A stretch of DNA of 64,000 nucleotides. Origin: Synechococcus sp. PCC 7336 (GTDB lineage Bacteria; Cyanobacteriota; Cyanobacteriia; Thermostichales; PCC-7336). The translations under genes and the position numbers were made by a program. The stretch is taken from contig NZ_CM001776.1 in the NCBI RefSeq assembly GCF_000332275.1, positions 1,721,268 through 1,785,267 on the forward strand, read 5' to 3'. Position 1 is the first letter of the stretch; each line of letters starts with the position of its first letter. Below are positions 45,584 to 54,462 of this stretch, piece by piece. The notes under the pieces were generated by a model. It saw only the letters and a list, made by a program, of their open reading frames with translations, was not told the origin of the DNA and did no database searches.

Positions 45584-46075
45584 ATTCAAGCTTCCATATT
45601 GAGACTTGGAGTTTATAGCGTTAGTGAGGGGAACTAAAAGATGCCTCATTAAAACCACAGGTTTCTGGCCAGACTGGGTTTAGATTCAACACTGTTCCAT
45701 CTCAGAGCTCAAATAAAACAACTAGAATGTTGCCTAAAGATTGAGTTAATCTTGCATATTTGACTATAACAATCATACACGATCTCACAGGACGAGGTCT
45801 AGACTGGGCAAGGATTTTATTCCCTATTTCCCTCTAGGATTGCCTGGAATTATAATAATTTATTTCATTTTATAAAAACTCCGATACGGTTCAAATAGCT
45901 TGCATACACTGGATATAGGGAGTTCTACAGACAGTTCCCTCCCTCCAAAACGAGATTTAGCCTTTAGAACTTCACTAGCGTCGAATTGAAATGGTGCCAA
46001 AGTTCTCTTTCTAGATGGAAAGACCAAAGTACGAGGTCAACTCAATCATTGTTATTTCAAAATGGGGATCGAGAT
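45584..46075. other. AT-rich intergenic region upstream of pckA
   Basis: 492 bp with no supported gene, markedly more AT-rich than the flanks. It contains a TATAAT box at 45851-45856 and other AT tracts (45840-45890), so it is the likely promoter region of pckA. I could not pair the box with a good -35. A 23-mer near the left end (45593-45615) recurs at 53808-53830 with two mismatches. The open frame of pckA begins at 45986 but the first 30 codons look non-coding. Confidence 0.5.
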
Positions 46076-47788
46076 ATGCCCGGTTTACAGAGTTCGCCAT
46101 TACTGCACAATCGCCCTGCGATCGCCGAAAATCCGGTTGCTTCAGAAGATCATCCTGCCCTTCAAACCCAGTTGGCTAGAGAAGAGAGCGCTCAATGTAT
46201 CTGCGACGATCGCGCTTGTGGCTTAGTCGATTTAGGCTTGCATAATTTGGCGCGAGTGTATCGCAACTTGCCCATAGCTGTGTTAGTAGAACATGCCCTG
46301 CTGCGGGGGGAAGGGCGATTGGCTGCCAATGGCGCTTTGGCGGTCGAAACGGGCAAGTACACCGGTCGTTCTCCCCACGACCGGTTTATTGTGATGGAGC
46401 CTGCCAGCCAAGACGCGGTCGACTGGAACCGCGATAACGTGCCGATTTCGGAAGAGAATTTCGAGCGGCTCTATCAAAAAATCTCGGCCTACGTGCAGGG
46501 GCGAGAGCTGTATATCTTCGACGGATATGTGGGGGCCGATCCCGACTACCGCTGCGGCGTCCGGGTGGTGACGGAGCTAGCCTCCCAAAGCCTGTTTGCC
46601 CAGCAGCTATTTCTGCGCCCGACAGCACAGGAACTGAGCCAGCACGAGGCGGACTTTACGGTCATTGCCGTACCTGGCTTGCATGGCGATCCCGCCACTG
46701 ACAACATCCACAGCGAAGCCTTCATCGTCTTGCACCTGACCGAGAAACTCGTCCTGATTGGCGGCTCGCGCTATTCCGGTGAAATCAAAAAGTCGATTTT
46801 CACTATGATGAATTACTATATGACGCTGCAGGACGTATTGCCTATGCACGGAGCCGCCAACATCGACGCTCGCGGCCACACTGCCCTGTTTTTCGGTCTG
46901 TCGGGCACGGGCAAAACCACTCTATCGGCCGACCCCAACTGCCATTTAATTGGGGATGACGAGCACGGTTGGTCCCCCAATGGCCTGTTTAACTTTGAAG
47001 GGGGCTGTTACGCCAAAACAATTCGGCTATCTCGCGATCGCGAGCCGCAGATTTGGGATGCCATTCGATTCGGCACGCTGCTCGAAAACGCCATCTTGGA
47101 TGGAGAGGCTCGCGCTCCCGACTACGACGACGGGCGGCTGACCGAAAATACCCGCGCGGCCTATCCGATCGACTACATCTCCAATTGCGAACTGAGCGGT
47201 GTCGGGGTCCATCCCAAAACCATCTTCTTGCTGACTGCCGATGCATTTGGGGTGATGCCCCCGATCGCCAAGCTGACTCGAGCAGAGGCCATGTATCACT
47301 TCTTGTCGGGTTACACCAGCAAACTGGCGGGCACCGAGCGGGGCATCACCACCCCTCAGGCCACCTTCTCCGCCTGCTTCGGCCAATGCTTCTTCCCGCT
47401 GCCGCCGACAGTGTATGCGGAGATGTTGGGCGAGCACCTGCAACAGCACCCCGATACCCACGTGTATTTGGTCAATACCGGCTGGTCCGGCGGGCCTTAT
47501 GGAGTGGGCGAGCGAGTCTCGATTCACCACACGCGGGCGATGGTGGCTGCCGCTCGCAACGGCACGCTAGAGCTGGCCAATTTCTGGCAGCATCCCATCT
47601 TCAATGTTTGGGTGCCCGAGGCAATTCCGGGGGTGCCCAGTGAAATTCTCGATCCAAAACGATGTTGGGACGATCCAGATGCCTACGATCGCCAAGCGCG
47701 CAAGCTGGTGCAAAAGTTTGCCGAAAACTTCAAACATTTCGGCAATGTCCGGGCTGAAATTATTGCAGCCGGACCCCAGACGAACTGA
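46076..47788 (+). CDS. pckA: Phosphoenolpyruvate carboxykinase (ATP)
   Basis: ATP-dependent PEPCK, converting oxaloacetate and ATP to PEP, CO2 and ADP. ATG 46076 gives 570 residues; the first about 40 are an extension over typical bacterial enzymes. Motifs: VETGKYTGRSPHDRFIV (substrate Arg), LIGGSRYSGEIKKSIFTMMNY, the kinase P-loop FGLSGTGKTTLS, LIGDDEHGW (metal-binding Asp pair), TENTRAAYPIDYI and FLTADAFGVMPPI-type (here FLLTADAFGVMPPIAKLT). All catalytic elements appear intact. ppsA follows 100 bp downstream on the same strand. Confidence 0.96.
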   Translation: MPGLQSSPLLHNRPAIAENPVASEDHPALQTQLAREESAQCICDDRACGLVDLGLHNLARVYRNLPIAVLVEHALLRGEGRLAANGALAVETGKYTGRSPHDRFIVMEPASQDAVDWNRDNVPISEENFERLYQKISAYVQGRELYIFDGYVGADPDYRCGVRVVTELASQSLFAQQLFLRPTAQELSQHEADFTVIAVPGLHGDPATDNIHSEAFIVLHLTEKLVLIGGSRYSGEIKKSIFTMMNYYMTLQDVLPMHGAANIDARGHTALFFGLSGTGKTTLSADPNCHLIGDDEHGWSPNGLFNFEGGCYAKTIRLSRDREPQIWDAIRFGTLLENAILDGEARAPDYDDGRLTENTRAAYPIDYISNCELSGVGVHPKTIFLLTADAFGVMPPIAKLTRAEAMYHFLSGYTSKLAGTERGITTPQATFSACFGQCFFPLPPTVYAEMLGEHLQQHPDTHVYLVNTGWSGGPYGVGERVSIHHTRAMVAAARNGTLELANFWQHPIFNVWVPEAIPGVPSEILDPKRCWDDPDAYDRQARKLVQKFAENFKHFGNVRAEIIAAGPQTN

Positions 47789-47888
47789 GTGGTGTGGGTT
47801 GAAGTCGACCCAGCCTCAGCGATCGAGATCCTTTGAATATCGATCGCTTTGAACATCGATCTTTTGAATATTGAGAAGAGGTGAACCC

Positions 47889-50402
47889 GTGGTTCAAGCA
47901 ACAGTGAAGTCCGATTTCGCCGATGTCGCGAAAGACGAAGCATTTGTCTTGTGGTTCGAACAGGTCGGGATTGACGATGTCCCCCTCGTGGGTGGCAAAA
48001 ATGCTTCTTTGGGCGAGATGATTGGGCAGTTAACCGCCAAAGGCATCGGCGTTCCCACTGGCTTCGCCACCACAGCCCGCGCCTATCGCTATTTCATGCA
48101 AGAGACGGGGTTAGAGCCGCAATTGCGCCAACTCTTTGCCGACTTAGATGTCGACAATCTCGACAGCCTGCATCGCTGCGGCAGACAGGCCCGCAATTTG
48201 GTCTTGCACGCGTCCTTCCCGCTCGAACTGGAGCAGGCGATCGCGGCAGCTTACCTGCAATTGTGCGAGCGGTATGGAGCCGAGGCTCCCCTCTGCGATC
48301 GCCTGGAGGGGGACGAGCGCGAGGTTTGCCAGCGCTACAGCTACGACACCGATGTGGCCGTTCGCTCTAGTGCCACGGCAGAAGACTTGCCCGACGCCAG
48401 CTTTGCCGGTCAGCAGGAAACCTATTTGAACGTCAGAGGGGTGCGCAGCGTACTGGAGGCCTGCCATCGCTGCTTCGCCTCGCTGTTCACCGATCGCGCC
48501 ATTTCCTACCGCACGATTCAAGGGTTCGACCATTTCGACGCGGCCCTATCGGTGGGGGTGCAAAAGATGGTGCGCTCCGATTTGGCAGCCTCGGGGGTCA
48601 TGTTCTCCATCGACACCGAAACGGGGTTTAAGAATGCCGTGTTGGTGACAGCAGCCTACGGATTGGGGGAAAACGTGGTGCAGGGCACCGTGAATCCAGA
48701 TGAATATTTTGTGTTTAAACCCACCCTCGCGCAGGGCTATCGACCCATTGTGAAAAAGAGCCTGGGCAGTAAAACCCTCAAGATGATTTACGCGCAGGGG
48801 GATAGCAAACAAACCAAAAACGTAACGGTCTCGGAGGACGATCGCGATCGCCTTGCCATTAGCGACGACGAAATTTTGACGCTGGCGAGATGGGCTTGCA
48901 CGATCGAGGATCACTATTCCGAAACCCGAGGCACTTACACGCCGATGGACATTGAGTGGGCTAAGGATGGCGAGACGGGGGAATTATTTATCGTTCAAGC
49001 TCGTCCCGAAACGGTGCAGTCGCAAAAATCTGCCACCGTGCTGCGCAACTTTTACCTACAGGAGCGGGGTGAGGTGTTGGCGGACGGTCGCGCGGTGGGG
49101 GAGGCGATCGGGCAGGGTAAAGCCAGGGTGATTTTGGACGTGAGTCACATTAAAACCTTCAAGCCAGGGGAAGTGCTGGTGACTCAGAAGACGGACCCCG
49201 ATTGGGAGCCGATTATGAAGAAGGCCAGCGCGATTGTGACCGATCGCGGCGGGCGCACCTGTCACGCGGCGATTATTGCTCGCGAAATGGGAATTCCGGC
49301 GATCGTGGGTTGCACGAATGCGACGGAGGCGATTGCCCCCGGTACCGACGTCACCGTCTGTTGTGCGGAAGGGGAAGCAGGACGCGTTTATGCCGGACTG
49401 TTACCCTTCGAGGTGCAGGAGACACAGCTCGACGAGTTGCCCCGACCGCACACTCAAGTGCTCGTGAATGTGGGTAACCCAGAAGAGGCGTTTGGCTTGG
49501 CCGCAATTCCCTGCGACGGCGTGGGGTTGGCGCGGTTGGAGTTTATCATCAACAACCACATTGGCGTCCACCCACTGTCGCTGCTGCACTTTGACGAGCT
49601 GACAGACCCACTGGAGCGAGAGGCGATCGCCCAGCTTACCGCTCAGTACGACAGCAAACCCGATTTCTTTATCGACAAACTCGCGCGGGGCGTAGGCACG
49701 ATCGCGGCGGCCTTTTACCCCAAACCGGTTGTGGTGCGCATGTCCGACTTCAAGAGCAACGAATATGCCAATCTTTTGGGGGGCAAGCAGTTCGAGCCAG
49801 ATGAGGAAAACCCGATGTTGGGCTGGCGGGGGGCGTCTCGCTATTACGATGCCAACTATCGCGAGGCATTTGGCTTGGAATGTCGGGCAATGGCGCGGGT
49901 GCGCCACGAGATGGGGCTGGTGAATGTTATTCCCATGATTCCGTTTTGTCGCACGCCGGAGGAGGGACGGCGGGTGCTGGCGGAAATGGAGCAGTACGGC
50001 TTGAAGCGAGGGGAGAACGGGCTACAGGTTTATGTCATGTGCGAGATTCCCAGCAATGTAATTTTGGCTGACGAGTTCAGTCAAGTGTTTGATGGCTTCT
50101 CGATTGGTTCGAATGACTTGACCCAGCTCACATTAGGGTTGGATCGCGATTCGGCCTTGGTGGCGCATTTATTTGACGAGCGCAATGAAGCAGTGAAGCG
50201 GATGGTGGCGAGGGCGATCGCGACGGTTCGCGCTGCCGGTCGCAAGATTGGTATTTGCGGTCAAGCACCGAGCGATTATCCCGAATTTGCCCGTTTTTTG
50301 GTGGAGGAGGGAATCGATTCCATCAGCCTCAATCCCGATACGGTGTTGAAGACTCGCTTGTACGTGGCGGAGGTCGAGCAGGAGTTGGAGGGCGATAGTT
50401 AA
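47889..50402 (+). CDS. ppsA: Phosphoenolpyruvate synthase
   Basis: Converts pyruvate and ATP to PEP, AMP and phosphate. GTG 47889 is preceded by gaagaggtg at a suitable distance; an upstream TTG (47871) has no such signal. 837 residues. Seen: the N-terminal ATP-grasp domain with GGKNASLGEM and VRSSATAEDLPDASFAGQQET, the phosphohistidine swivel motif GGRTCHAAIIAREMGIPAIVG (catalytic His) and the C-terminal PEP/pyruvate barrel with VMCEIPSNVILADEF and GSNDLTQLTLGLDRDS. Full length. With pckA it forms a PEP-producing pair. Confidence 0.97.
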   Translation: MVQATVKSDFADVAKDEAFVLWFEQVGIDDVPLVGGKNASLGEMIGQLTAKGIGVPTGFATTARAYRYFMQETGLEPQLRQLFADLDVDNLDSLHRCGRQARNLVLHASFPLELEQAIAAAYLQLCERYGAEAPLCDRLEGDEREVCQRYSYDTDVAVRSSATAEDLPDASFAGQQETYLNVRGVRSVLEACHRCFASLFTDRAISYRTIQGFDHFDAALSVGVQKMVRSDLAASGVMFSIDTETGFKNAVLVTAAYGLGENVVQGTVNPDEYFVFKPTLAQGYRPIVKKSLGSKTLKMIYAQGDSKQTKNVTVSEDDRDRLAISDDEILTLARWACTIEDHYSETRGTYTPMDIEWAKDGETGELFIVQARPETVQSQKSATVLRNFYLQERGEVLADGRAVGEAIGQGKARVILDVSHIKTFKPGEVLVTQKTDPDWEPIMKKASAIVTDRGGRTCHAAIIAREMGIPAIVGCTNATEAIAPGTDVTVCCAEGEAGRVYAGLLPFEVQETQLDELPRPHTQVLVNVGNPEEAFGLAAIPCDGVGLARLEFIINNHIGVHPLSLLHFDELTDPLEREAIAQLTAQYDSKPDFFIDKLARGVGTIAAAFYPKPVVVRMSDFKSNEYANLLGGKQFEPDEENPMLGWRGASRYYDANYREAFGLECRAMARVRHEMGLVNVIPMIPFCRTPEEGRRVLAEMEQYGLKRGENGLQVYVMCEIPSNVILADEFSQVFDGFSIGSNDLTQLTLGLDRDSALVAHLFDERNEAVKRMVARAIATVRAAGRKIGICGQAPSDYPEFARFLVEEGIDSISLNPDTVLKTRLYVAEVEQELEGDS

Positions 50403-50422
50403 ATCGTTCCAAGCCATGTCTA

Positions 50423-50457
50423 TTCCATTGCTCGTCCACTGCGGGCGAACAATGGAA
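50423..50457. terminator. Stem-loop between ppsA and the convergent ATPase gene
   Basis: TTCCATTGCTCGTCC (50423-50437), loop ACTGC, and GGGCGAACAATGGAA (50443-50457) pair over 15 positions with one G-T pair and one mismatch. It lies 20 bp after the ppsA stop and 75 bp before the convergent gene's stop. No strong U run follows on either strand, so it may be a bidirectional terminator or an mRNA-stabilising hairpin. Confidence 0.65.
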
Positions 50458-50530
50458 CTGAAACTTTCTACTCTTTCTTGAAAGGAAGATCTATCATGTC
50501 TAGCAATAGTTAGCATATAAAGATTGATAT

Positions 50531-53197
50531 TTATCTTTGGCCTTTACGAACCATACCCAAGCCATATAGGTATAGCTCGGCAACAGCATAAACTCGGGGT
50601 GGAGGATCTTGTGGTCGTGAGCGCTCTTTCAAAATCCCGGCATCCACCATCTCTTTTATACGTAAAGGCGAGATACTCTCATCAATATTCCAAATTTCAG
50701 ATAGTCTATTTTCGTCGATCGGAGATCGCTCGCCTTGCATCTTATCCAATAGTTCAGCCAGCTCTCTATATTCATTACGTACTTCATCAACCCTTTGTTT
50801 AGACACATAGGGGAAAGCATTAATAAGTGCCCGTGGTCTCAAAATAACTTTTGAACTATACGTACTAGAAAATTCCTGCTCTCTTTTTACAGACTCTTGT
50901 AGAAGTAAAATCAAACTTCTGGGAAAGCAATTGCTATTCCCATCAGCAATTCTTGTGCGTATCCAATTGTATGTATATGCTTTCTTACCTCGCCCCATAC
51001 GCTCCCCCCAAAGTGGATAGAGGCTCTTACGAAGTTGTTCTATCTCGATCATCTCAAGACGCTCAACTGTTACACCAAACTCTCTTTCAGTAGCATCTCG
51101 TAAAATCTGAGAGCTTTGCAAAGCTTGACGTAATACTAGCCTCCAAAGATCGACTTCATCCCAGCGAAGTTGAAGCGATCGAGAAATGTAATGCCCTTTA
51201 TTGATAAAATTAAGTTGGTTCCATATATCTTCGCGTAAGAAAATTTTTGGGATAATGCACTTTAAACTCATCCCATTTTCCAGCCACCAAGCAAGCAAAG
51301 CTTCAAGAGAACGCCGACGCCTCGCATAGTTTTCAGGGCCAAATCCAAAGCCAGCATCAAGTTCGTCATACAAAATCCATACATTACAATTGCGACTGGA
51401 TAATAAACTATCAATAATATATAGCTCGTCGCTAGCTTGTGGTATTGACTGGGGAGACTGGGCACGTTGTACTAGCCAACCAATAATTGATAACTGCGAT
51501 GGATTTTCTTCTGTAGATAACTTAATAAGTTGTTCGTCCAGAGCATTAACAGAGTGAATCTGTGGTTGAGAAGAGCAAAGTTGAAGAAGTGTATAGTTTA
51601 GCCAAAAAACATCCCATTTGTCCTCGCCAACTTGTTCCTCATAACTTGTCAAACTAGTACTGTTGAGAATCGGAGCATTTAAACGAGGTTCTCCATGGCC
51701 TGCAATAAAACCAAAATTAGATAGGCCAAAGTCATCTCTAGCAAGGTTTTTAGCCTTTTCAGATTGTTCTACAAAAAGTCTGAAAAGCAGACTCTTGCCA
51801 GTTCCCTTCGCACCTCTTATAAGCCAAGACTTATTACTCAAAAACTTTGGAAAATCTGCTGTTCTCTGGAAAATATCTGGAATATTTTCCGATTCCATAT
51901 CTTGTGCTCTTGCAGCTTCAAAACTAAGCTGATCTAAAACATGTCTATGCTCTTCTGAAGAAACTTCAGACTCAATAAGAGTATCTGGAAGACTGGCGTC
52001 AATAAAATCTGCCACTGACTCATATCCGTTTAAAATCTCGCGCGGAGTTTTAAGCAAGCTAGATAGACTTATGATGCTTGGGTTATAGAAAACCTTACTA
52101 TAAAGCTCCTCTATGCTTGCTTCATCAGGTAAGCCCCAGTTTTCTACAATCCAGTTTTCAGCCTTGTCTATCCAAGTTTGACTTTGCTCTTCTGAAACTG
52201 TTGGCATGGGTGTTAACAGGAACCTCAGATCGGGTTTACCTCTATAGTTAGATTGTTTTCGGATCGCCTGGACAACATAGCGCAATCCTTCAAAACTTTG
52301 ATCTGTGGGGGAAAAGCAAATGATGCCTGTATCTGCTAGGTCAAATAAAGCAATTGCACTAATATCATTAAAGCCAGGTCTAGCATCAATCAAAATGACA
52401 TCTGGATCTAAAAGTTCATTAACATCACTAATCAACATAGAAACTGGATTACGATCTCCTTGATAAAAGGATTGCCATGTCCTCCTGTCAAGCTCAGCTA
52501 ATCTGTGAATATAGTTTTCATTATACCCTCCGGCTGGAATTAGATATATCTCACCATGACCAGAAAAATTAATTTTGTAGATACAATCCTCAATATTGGG
52601 GATGTTTTCTTCGGGGGTCAAATAACGCTGATACAAATAATCTAATACTCCGTTTTCTTCTGTATTAGAAGGATCTATATCTGGTTGAAATAAAACAGAT
52701 ATTCCAGGTGCCTCAAGGTCAAAGTCAATCGTGACAACACGCCGATTTCTCTTGGCTAGTGAAATAGCTGTCATACCTAGCGCCGTGGAGCGCCCTACCC
52801 CTCCCTTAAAAGAGTAAAAGCTAACAACTTGTGGACGCTTTGGGTCGTCTTTCATGCTTAAGACTGGTTCCTCTATTTCTGGAGCCATCAGGATATCCGA
52901 CCATAGTGGCAGCTGAATATACTCGGGCTCAAGCGACTCTCCCTCCTGAGGAGTTAATAATTCATAATCAGATATCGGATATTGACCGAGATTTAATTCA
53001 ATATCTAATAGTAGGTTGTCAATTCTTTCTTCTCGTTGAATCAATGACTGATTCCTGAATATTTTTGTAATGACTCTAAGCTTAATCCATCCCAGGGAGG
53101 TTCGTTTTACAGACACTTTTGCTGCTGAATCTTGGCTCTGTAGCCTCTGAAGTAGATGGTTCTGAATCCGGGCTGAAATTATATCCGTATCTGCCAT
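50531..53197 (-). CDS. Chimeric ATPase: BolA-like, KGGVGR ParA-like, second P-loop NTPase
   Basis: 888 residues. About residues 25-85 (KLRVITKIFRNQSLIQREER ending ISDYELLTPQE) recall a BolA-like fold. Residues 122-400 are a ParA/MinD-like ATPase, but with the P-loop lysine replaced by arginine (KGGVGRS, 131-137), then VVTIDFDLEAPG and ILIDARPGFNDISA. The third part has a normal Walker A, RGAKGTGKS (461-469), and Walker B WILYDELD (607-613), resembling Sll1717-type P-loop NTPases. It is cytosolic. The gene starts 4 bp after the HEPN-like gene, with AGGAGA in front of its ATG. The base composition is AT-rich and HIP1 is absent. Domain identities are by motif; the role in cell defence is inference. 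Confidence 0.72.
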   Translation of the reverse strand: MADTDIISARIQNHLLQRLQSQDSAAKVSVKRTSLGWIKLRVITKIFRNQSLIQREERIDNLLLDIELNLGQYPISDYELLTPQEGESLEPEYIQLPLWSDILMAPEIEEPVLSMKDDPKRPQVVSFYSFKGGVGRSTALGMTAISLAKRNRRVVTIDFDLEAPGISVLFQPDIDPSNTEENGVLDYLYQRYLTPEENIPNIEDCIYKINFSGHGEIYLIPAGGYNENYIHRLAELDRRTWQSFYQGDRNPVSMLISDVNELLDPDVILIDARPGFNDISAIALFDLADTGIICFSPTDQSFEGLRYVVQAIRKQSNYRGKPDLRFLLTPMPTVSEEQSQTWIDKAENWIVENWGLPDEASIEELYSKVFYNPSIISLSSLLKTPREILNGYESVADFIDASLPDTLIESEVSSEEHRHVLDQLSFEAARAQDMESENIPDIFQRTADFPKFLSNKSWLIRGAKGTGKSLLFRLFVEQSEKAKNLARDDFGLSNFGFIAGHGEPRLNAPILNSTSLTSYEEQVGEDKWDVFWLNYTLLQLCSSQPQIHSVNALDEQLIKLSTEENPSQLSIIGWLVQRAQSPQSIPQASDELYIIDSLLSSRNCNVWILYDELDAGFGFGPENYARRRRSLEALLAWWLENGMSLKCIIPKIFLREDIWNQLNFINKGHYISRSLQLRWDEVDLWRLVLRQALQSSQILRDATEREFGVTVERLEMIEIEQLRKSLYPLWGERMGRGKKAYTYNWIRTRIADGNSNCFPRSLILLLQESVKREQEFSSTYSSKVILRPRALINAFPYVSKQRVDEVRNEYRELAELLDKMQGERSPIDENRLSEIWNIDESISPLRIKEMVDAGILKERSRPQDPPPRVYAVAELYLYGLGMVRKGQR

Positions 53198-53201
53198 TAA
53201 G

Positions 53202-53642
53202 CTACTCTCCTTGTCTATTCAGCAATAGCAAGTGTATCTTTTTTACTGCTGCGATGAACTTTTGACTTTCTAACTTGTTCCCTTGCTTATCAGAATAACG
53301 TAGCTCATCATTGCGCCAGGTGGATGTAATAGTCTTCCAAGCATTCTTGTATTTACCTGTCCGATCTAATTCAATCGTACGCTGTAACGTAGGCGACCAT
53401 TTGAGTAACTTTTGTAAGCTATGGAGGCTTGCACCTTGTAAGCCTGCCTGAAATCCACGAGTTTCTTTAAAGCTATTCTTACGCTCTTCGTAACAGATCA
53501 AAGACTTCAACGAGCATTCGATCGCATACTCTCCAAGGTAGGTAGAACCTATCCACCTCTGACTTTTATGAAGAGCTAGTGCATCTTCAAGCCTGCGACG
53601 AGAAGCCCCTAACTGACTGCGCCGGTTGTAGGTATCCCCCAA
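53202..53642 (-). CDS. HEPN-like protein, first gene of a two-gene module
   Basis: 146 residues. Start TTG 53642, with aagagg nine bases upstream; no in-frame ATG fits. Pattern ASRRRLEDALALHKSQRWIGSTYLGEYAIECSLKSLICYEER, followed later by ASLHSLQKLL, resembles HEPN proteins (A-x-E-x-x-LK-x-L-I then H-x-L-x-x-LL). The usual HEPN RNase signature (R-x4-6-H) is not evident, so an adaptor rather than a nuclease role is possible. The late WRNDELRYSDK segment is also typical of some HEPN subfamilies. It is probably co-transcribed with the 888-residue ATPase. Confidence 0.6.
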   Translation of the reverse strand: MGDTYNRRSQLGASRRRLEDALALHKSQRWIGSTYLGEYAIECSLKSLICYEERKNSFKETRGFQAGLQGASLHSLQKLLKWSPTLQRTIELDRTGKYKNAWKTITSTWRNDELRYSDKQGNKLESQKFIAAVKKIHLLLLNRQGE

Positions 53643-54024
53643 GGTAGAAAACCTCTTTTCATGACATTCAGTTGTAATCTTATGATTTTCCCGACTCTCT
53701 TGGTCTATAAGTATTCGAGAATCCTACATTCGCAACGGGCGCATCCGATGCTTAGGCGCTGGTTCAGTCGGATGTGATGAATAGCTCCAAACGCTTGCTA
53801 AACCTCATCCATATTGAGACCTGGAGTTTTCAGACATTGCACTCGGCCCCTAAATCCCCCATCCTGGGGGACTTGGCCGCAGGGTTGGATTGGCGTTAAG
53901 AGATTGAGAAGGCGATCGCTGACGTCGACTTTGCCTGGGCAGAGGAGGAATCGTGCTGCAGCTATGTAATCGATGCCAGCCATACAGGATATCCCCAGGA
54001 TTCCTGAATCGATCGCCCATACAT
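53643..54024. other. Intergenic stretch with dispersed-repeat remnants
   Basis: 382 bp without a supported gene. The first 100 bp should hold the promoter of the HEPN/ATPase pair; TATAGA on the minus strand (53702-53707) is a -10 candidate. Further right are the 23-mer shared with 45593-45615 (53808-53830) and a 7-bp stem TCCCCCA/TGGGGGA (53855-53871) of the C-rich kind often dispersed in cyanobacterial chromosomes. Small open frames across 53798-54041 have no recognisable content. Confidence 0.5.
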
Positions 54025-54387
54025 CTACCAGTCAGCCACAATCTGTTCGATCGCCAGCAAAGTTCGCTGGAGATGTTGCAGTAAGTCCCTCCCCTCCTGC
54101 TGCTGGGCTTGCCGTTCTAGTTGAGCGGCTAACTCTGCCATACCGGCAGCCCCCACATTGCCACTGGCTCCCTTCAGTTGATGGGCGATTTCGATAACCG
54201 CCTGCCAATTCGAACCTGCAAACGCTATTTCGAGTTGTTCGAGACAGATTTGAGCATCTTCTAGATAAGTTTCTAACAGTTCCCGCTCGAATTCGATATC
54301 CCCTTCCGAAAGCCGGCCGAGCAGGTCGCGGTCGATCGCGCCTGTCGAGCTTCGATCGATCAAAATGTCATCTTTCACAATGGCCAC
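54025..54387 (-). CDS. Hpt-domain phosphotransfer protein
   Basis: 120 residues, GTG start. A four-helix histidine phosphotransfer domain: LLGRLSEGDIEFERELLETYLEDAQICLEQLEIA, then the phosphorylation helix IEIAHQLKGASGNVGAAGMAEL with His69 in H-x-L-K-G-A-S. Such proteins relay phosphate between a hybrid kinase and a response regulator. A receiver protein is encoded 76 bp upstream on the same strand, so they may form one relay; the kinase is not in the window. Confidence 0.9.
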   Translation of the reverse strand: MAIVKDDILIDRSSTGAIDRDLLGRLSEGDIEFERELLETYLEDAQICLEQLEIAFAGSNWQAVIEIAHQLKGASGNVGAAGMAELAAQLERQAQQQEGRDLLQHLQRTLLAIEQIVADW

Positions 54388-54462
54388 CTAACAATCGAAT
54401 AAATTTTTTGCAGCACGGGTAGAACTAATCTTCCCCCGGTTGTTGACCTGTTTGCCCAAACG

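Noticed and set aside
45584-46075. Possible tRNA or small RNA in the long gap before pckA
   Set aside because: No cloverleaf, no GTTCRANTC T-loop and no CCA end found; AT-rich sequence fits a promoter region better.
53798-54041. Small minus-strand frames left of the Hpt gene
   Set aside because: Two overlapping frames of about 60 codons without start signals or recognisable content, across a repeat-rich stretch.
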